NCBI GenBank assembly: GCA_040382235.1
Contig: JBEIFV010000245.1
Span: 1-7,424, forward strand
DNA: 7,424 nucleotides
Direction: 5' to 3'
Origin: JAEUOS01 sp040382235
GTDB lineage: Bacteria; Pseudomonadota; Gammaproteobacteria; Burkholderiales; JAEUOS01
The translations under genes and the position numbers were made by a program. Of the stretch, positions 6,001 through 7,424 are shown piece after piece. The notes beneath the pieces were generated by a model that did not search any database, was not told the origin of the DNA, and worked only from the letters and a program-made list of their open reading frames with translations. Within the stretch, counting starts at the first letter, position 1; every line of letters begins with the position of its first letter.

Positions 6001-7424
6001 TGAAGGCATCTACGCCGGCTCCAGCACTGTCACCGGCAACACCATCTACAGCAACGCCACCGGCCTGAATCTTTACTACAACGGCATTGCGCGCAGCAAC
6101 CTGATCTATGCCAACAGCACGCAGGGCGTGCTGATGCAGAGCGGCAACGCCGCGCAGTTCATCGGCAATACCGTGTATCAGCCGAGCGGCAATGCCATCA
6201 GCATTACCGGCAATGCCGACAACGCGCTGCTCCTGAACAACATACTGTGGTCATTGACCGGCTCGGCGATCGTGGTGGCGGCCGACTCGCAGGATGGCTT
6301 CATCTCCGACTTCAACATTTTCCAGGGCGCGGTCGGCATCTGGCAAGGCGCCAACCGCAACAGCCTGGCACTGTGGCGCAACGCGGCGTTCACCGACGCC
6401 AACAGTCATTACACCGATCCGCTGTTCGTCGATATCGATGGCGCCGACGCGATCCTGGGCTATGCCAACCCGCTGGTCGACGGACGCGACGACGACTTCC
6501 ATTTGCAGAGCGTGCATGGCAGCTTCCACGGCGGCTCGCTGGCGCCGGTTACGGGCAGCGCCGGCTTGCCGGTGCTGCAAGCCGGCGTGCTTACGCCCGA
6601 TAACGCCACCTCGCCGGCGATTGACAGCGGCGCGCTCGGCCAGCCATTCGCCAATGAACCCGCGCCCAACGGCAACTATGTGAACATCGGCGCCGACGGC
6701 AATACCAGCCTCGCCTCGTTGAGCCCGGCGCAGTACCTGCGGGTGATGAACCCCAATGGCGGCGAGACCATAACGCAAGGCGAAACCACCAAGCTGCGCT
6801 GGCGTTCCGCCGGCTTCACCGGCAACGTCAAGCTCGAGGCCAGCACCAACGGCAGCCTCTGGACCAACATCGCGGCCAGCGAAGCCAATGACGGCGAATT
6901 CGACTGGCTGGTGACCGATACGCAGTTCCCGGCGGGCAGCTATACCCTGCGCGTTTCCTCGCTCGACCAACCGGCGGTGACCGACCTGTCGGACGCGCCA
7001 TTCAATGTCGCCGGCACCATTGCCATCTACTATGTCAACGACGCTTCGCGCACGGGCGACGAGTATGCGACCGCGATTGGCGACGACAGCAATGACGGGC
7101 GCTCGGCGGACAAGCCGATGGCTTCGCTGCAGGCGCTGCTCAATGCCTACGACTTGAAGCCCGGTGACTTGGTGCTGGTCGATGCCGGTGTCTATACGCT
7201 CACCACCAACCTGGCGATCGCGGCGCAGGATGCCGGGGTCACCATTCGCGGTGCGGTCAATGGCGCGACCGTGCTTGATCGTGCCAACACCAGCGGCGGG
7301 CAATACGTGGTGCAACTGGCGGGCGTCACCGATGTGACCCTGCAGAACCTCACGCTCACCGGCGGGCAATACGGCCTCTACGTCAACGACCATTCCGGCA
7401 GCCACCGTTTCAAGCTTATCGACA
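1..7424 (+). CDS. Giant modular extracellular protein with RTX, beta-propeller and parallel beta-helix domains, partial at both ends
   Basis: The frame with codons starting at position 2 is open throughout: 2474 codons with no stop, start and end both outside the window. The first in-frame ATG (311) lies within an RTX repeat, so it is not a start. Domains in order: FHA-like strands (residues 1-98), RTX nonapeptides (99-421), linker (422-481), seven-bladed propeller (482-890), beta-helix 1 with closing cassette and inserted jelly-roll (891-1560), KNH-like domain (1561-1665), beta-helix 2 with closing cassette (1666-2243), KNH-like domain (2244-2336), start of beta-helix 3 (2337 on). I find no cysteine and no lysine before residue 1300, which suits a secreted, acidic, calcium-binding surface protein. 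Export by a type I system is inferred from the RTX block only; the usual C-terminal signal is out of view. Adhesion, surface-layer or glycan-binding roles are possible. No enzyme signature is visible and no specific gene name is justified. Reading frame is near certain; function is not. Confidence 0.97.
2..295 (+). other. Domain: FHA-like beta-strand repeats leading into the RTX block
   Basis: Residues 1-98 alternate short hydrophobic strands with Gly/Asp turns: 'GRSVIAGDSVALQAGDDLLL', then 'GTVSAGGRLFLHVDY' and 'GGGIATVGAGVAGDRPQLTG'. The pattern 'aGDdvtL.aGddllL.GtvsAGG.l.l' resembles the strand repeats of filamentous hemagglutinin-type proteins and of other giant secreted proteins. The acidic stretch 'GEEDDDTLDL' (residues 77-86) leads straight into the calcium-binding repeats. 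More copies probably lie upstream because the window opens in mid-domain. The assignment rests on pattern only; it could equally be degenerate RTX-type beta-roll. Confidence 0.5.
686..733 (+). other. Non-repeat loop interrupting the RTX roll
   Basis: Residues 229-244 (APAAGPTSEQFPDDNA) break the nonapeptide register between 'RGRDLMYGH' and 'SDRLYGE'. The segment is Pro- and Ala-rich and has no repeat character, so it is most simply a loop leaving the beta-roll, splitting the repeats into two sub-blocks. No function is evident. Confidence 0.6.
932..1035 (+). repeat. Exact 23-bp direct repeat within the RTX block
   Basis: Positions 932-954 and 1013-1035 are identical over 23 bases and both encode 'DLIEGGAG' in the same frame. 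The offset is 81 bp, which is 27 residues or three nonapeptides. Synonymous positions agree too, which suggests a recent local duplication or gene conversion rather than selection on the protein alone, although strong codon bias makes chance identity easier. Confidence 0.7.
1112..1192 (+). other. Second interruption of the RTX roll, two loops around a degenerate repeat
   Basis: After 'AQHDILYGF' the register is lost in 'AIDAAGDDRGV' (1112-1144), regained for 'DWLYGD', then lost again in 'FGSNLGEAG' before three good repeats ('SGNDQLFGQ', 'GGNDILFGE', 'GGDDLIEAV') end the block. The acidic, Gly-rich loops may still bind calcium, but that is inference. Confidence 0.55.
1265..1444 (+). other. 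Ala/Gly-rich linker between RTX block and propeller
   Basis: Residues 422-481 start 'VAGMAVAEAGGG', then 'NMVNFGNAGDSASFGGFS', and end with a Pro-containing stretch before 'QGGRWADLGG', where the propeller begins. It carries neither the RTX nor the propeller repeat. It has no charged amphipathic pattern and no run long or hydrophobic enough to be a membrane helix. Most likely a flexible connector. Similar linkers at this point in other giant RTX proteins are a recollection that I cannot confirm here. Confidence 0.55.
1445..2671 (+). repeat. Seven-repeat domain, probable seven-bladed beta-propeller
   Basis: Residues 482-890 hold seven repeats anchored by a hydrophobic strand ending in Trp: 'VVAWSDSR' (Trp 520), 'PIVSWTETR' (576), 'PLVAWTDDA' (633), 'VAVGWSALD' (690), 'LFVAWQAFS' (764), 'LQLAWVNTP' (813) and 'PVIAWQETQ' (872). 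Spacing is 56, 57, 57, 74, 49 and 59 residues. The better copies continue as 'g..eIyVArfDg..W..LG......GvS.....rPsLal', with four strands per repeat, which is the pattern of sialidase-like propellers. Seven is a usual blade number, supporting a closed propeller. I do not see the catalytic arginine triad set-up of sialidases, so a binding or structural role is more likely than hydrolysis. Propeller fold is inferred from repeat pattern and count. Confidence 0.75.
2672..3862 (+). repeat. Right-handed parallel beta-helix 1
   Basis: Residues 891-1287. The head, 'TVQALLDANDLGAGDIIVV' then 'AAQDSGVLIVGAPGSTITGN', matches the head of helix 3 at residues 2375-2420. It is followed by coils of about 19-24 residues of the type 'h.v.dN.i.gn..Gh.h...', for example 'NGVIADNLVSA', 'NLSANRIHGNTIGVAS', 'RILHNLFYRNTGFGVLVDG' and 'DVRIFNNTFYAP'. 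Asn at repeated positions suggests the asparagine ladders typical of NosD/pectate-lyase-like helices. It follows the propeller with no gap and lacks the 'Y-x-V-D-D-A-S' opening that helices 2 and 3 have. Such helices act in adhesion, polysaccharide binding or lyase chemistry. I recognise no catalytic residues. Confidence 0.85.
3863..4681 (+). other. Closing cassette of beta-helix 1, interrupted by an inserted domain
   Basis: Residues 1288-1560. It opens with 'SDYNNLF' (D1289), then 'DILDWQADLARFDLHSIGA', 'VVNPGWAEPRFVSP', 'ANDFRVLQP' and 'SSPGVDGGNALVDNG' (from 1360). It resumes after a 157-residue insertion with 'APDLGAYGHDS' (from 1543). The motif series 'SDyN...W....D.hS...dP.Fv...nDF.L...SPaiDsG....iGAyG' is a known C-terminal seam of bacterial parallel beta-helix proteins, and the same series follows helix 2 at 6302-6730 without interruption. 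The cassette probably caps the helix end. Confidence 0.75.
4142..4612 (+). other. Inserted jelly-roll domain resembling carbohydrate-binding modules (CBM4/9-like)
   Basis: Residues 1381-1537 begin 'NLLANPGFEGSLAGWETN' and end 'DGYFDHAFLYKV'. 'N-P-G-F-E ... W' followed by about 120 residues of alternating strands and a closing 'hDnv.l' strand ('FDHAFLYKV') is the signature of the galactose-binding-like jelly-roll used by CBM4/9 and related modules. Between them lie 'GNAYFFAGSVEGGFARQTFTL', 'VEMLFGGRVRM', 'EVQLIFRDAAGDVLA' and 'RSVEFVYKT', which fit successive beta-strands. It is inserted in the closing cassette of helix 1, between 'SPGVDGG' and 'PDLGAYG'. Glycan binding is plausible; the ligand is unknown. 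Confidence 0.65.
4682..4996 (+). other. Ig-like domain 1, Kre9/KNH-type, divergent copy
   Basis: Residues 1561-1665. Motifs in order: 'RIDLRSPD' , 'FKPINIRWETFGN', 'VRIDLYRDG', 'WVANIVAATPDSGQFTWIPG', 'FGTYGLRVQVSL', 'FDRSQEPFTV'. The series 'I.W...g....V.I.L.r.g.....I.....dsG.f.W.p.....g.Y.lRV.s......D.S..pF.v' is that of the Ser/Thr-rich (Kre9/KNH) domain found in many bacterial surface proteins. The N-terminal 'PNGGE' seen in the second copy (6731) is missing here, so this copy is divergent. It links the end of helix 1 to helix 2 as a spacer. Confidence 0.72.
4997..6301 (+). repeat. Right-handed parallel beta-helix 2
   Basis: Residues 1666-2100. The head 'DYWVDDASNLGDE', 'AIGDNRNTGKRAD' and 'RVYDLQAGANLYVDTGNYGL' aligns with the head of helix 3 ('IYYVNDASRTGDE', 'AIGDDSNDGRSAD', 'NAYDLKPGDLVLVDAGVYTL'). 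Regular coils follow, clearest from about 1940: 'VAGNLASGNSETGIYVSSG', 'RNVSYNNRRGIEIQSG', 'ENRAYANALEGIYAGSS', 'GNTIYSNATGLNLYYNG', 'SNLIYANSTQGVLMQSGN', 'IGNTVYQPSGNAISITGN', each 19-24 residues with Asn at the turn and Gly-Ile/Val before the next strand. This is the common Beta_helix/NosD-type pattern. No catalytic motif is recognised. It is the most regular helix in the window. Confidence 0.88.
6302..6730 (+). other. Closing cassette of beta-helix 2
   Basis: Residues 2101-2243: 'ISDFNIFQGAVGIWQG', 'SLALWRNAAFTDANSHYTDP', 'LFVDIDG', 'DDDFHLQSVHGSFHGGSL', 'ATSPAIDSGALGQPFANEP' and 'NYVNIGADGN'. It aligns motif by motif with the cassette after helix 1, but without the inserted jelly-roll. 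The last motif reads GADG where GAYG is usual and present in the first copy. It probably closes the helix before the next KNH-like spacer. Confidence 0.75.
6731..7009 (+). other. Ig-like domain 2, Kre9/KNH-type, canonical copy
   Basis: Residues 2244-2336. It opens with 'LRVMNPNGGETITQGETTKL' and continues 'RWRSAGFTGNVKLEAS', 'WTNIAASEANDGEFDWLVTD', 'PAGSYTLRVSSLD', 'DLSDAPFNV'. This matches the usual 'v..PNGGE....G....I.W.S.......V.L..s.ng......ia....n.G.y.W.v......g.Y.lRV.s.....d.S..pF.v' outline of this domain family, which serves as a spacer or wall-binding unit in surface proteins. It sits directly between the closing cassette of helix 2 and the head of helix 3. Confidence 0.8.
7010..7424 (+). 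other. Head and first coils of parallel beta-helix 3, cut by window end
   Basis: Residues 2337-2474. 'IYYVNDASRTGDE' and 'AIGDDSNDGRSADKPMASLQ' lead into 'ALLNAYDLKPGDLVLVDAGV', then 'AAQDAGVTIRGAVNGATVLD', 'VVQLAGVTDVTLQNLTLTGG' and 'YGLYVNDHSGSHRFKLID'. This is the most complete helix head in the window: conserved Asp/Gly loop, 'D-G-R-S-A-D-K-P' lead, then the first rungs. Helix 2 and, in shorter form, helix 1 carry the same head. More coils must follow downstream. Confidence 0.83.

Noticed and set aside
4997..6301. Pectate or polysaccharide lyase
   Set aside because: The beta-helix fold is shared with these enzymes, but no lyase calcium-site or catalytic Lys/Arg motif was recognised.
6251..7405. 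384-codon open frame on the minus strand
   Set aside because: Same antisense register, ending at the in-frame TCA codon at 6251-6253; it lies over the helix 2 end, KNH-like domain 2 and helix 3.

Overview
The window lies entirely inside one very long protein-coding gene on the + strand. The frame whose codons begin at position 2 has no stop codon from end to end: 2474 complete codons (2..7423), with neither the start nor the stop in view. By hand translation it is a giant, modular, glycine-, aspartate- and asparagine-rich extracellular protein with no cysteine. I see no second gene, RNA gene, promoter, terminator, mobile element or CRISPR array, and no noncoding stretch. All numbering below counts residue 1 as the codon at 2..4.

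Layout: (1) 2-295, the end of a filamentous-hemagglutinin-like beta-strand block. (2) 296-1264, about thirty RTX (hemolysin-type) calcium-binding nonapeptides. (3) 1265-1444, an Ala/Gly-rich linker. (4) 1445-2671, seven repeats of about 57 residues, each with a 'V-A-W' strand, read as a seven-bladed beta-propeller. (5) 2672-3862, right-handed parallel beta-helix 1. (6) 3863-4681, a closing cassette for helix 1, split by an inserted carbohydrate-binding-module-like jelly-roll domain (4142-4612). (7) 4682-4996, an Ig-like (Kre9/KNH-type) domain. (8) 4997-6301, beta-helix 2, with its closing cassette at 6302-6730. (9) 6731-7009, a second Kre9/KNH-like domain. (10) 7010-7424, the head of beta-helix 3, cut by the window end. 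From (5) on, the protein is a repeated cassette of KNH-like domain, helix head, helix coils and closing cassette. The period is about 683 residues between the two KNH-like domains.

The organism is a GC-rich bacterium: the lines I counted by hand run from about 55 to 77 % G+C. Leu TTA/CTA and Ser TCA codons are very rare and all 14 lysines are AAG. The architecture (RTX block, propeller, repeated beta-helices, no cysteine) fits a secreted or cell-surface protein of a Gram-negative bacterium, possibly exported by a type I system. Proteobacteria or Planctomycetes-like aquatic bacteria are plausible hosts, but the sequence does not fix the taxon. The likely role is adhesion, surface coating or glycan binding. 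I see no catalytic signature, and no partner genes are visible to test the idea.

Many long open frames appear on the opposite strand. The five longest are all exactly codon-in-register with the real gene and exist because TTA, CTA and TCA are so rare. They are shadows and are not annotated.
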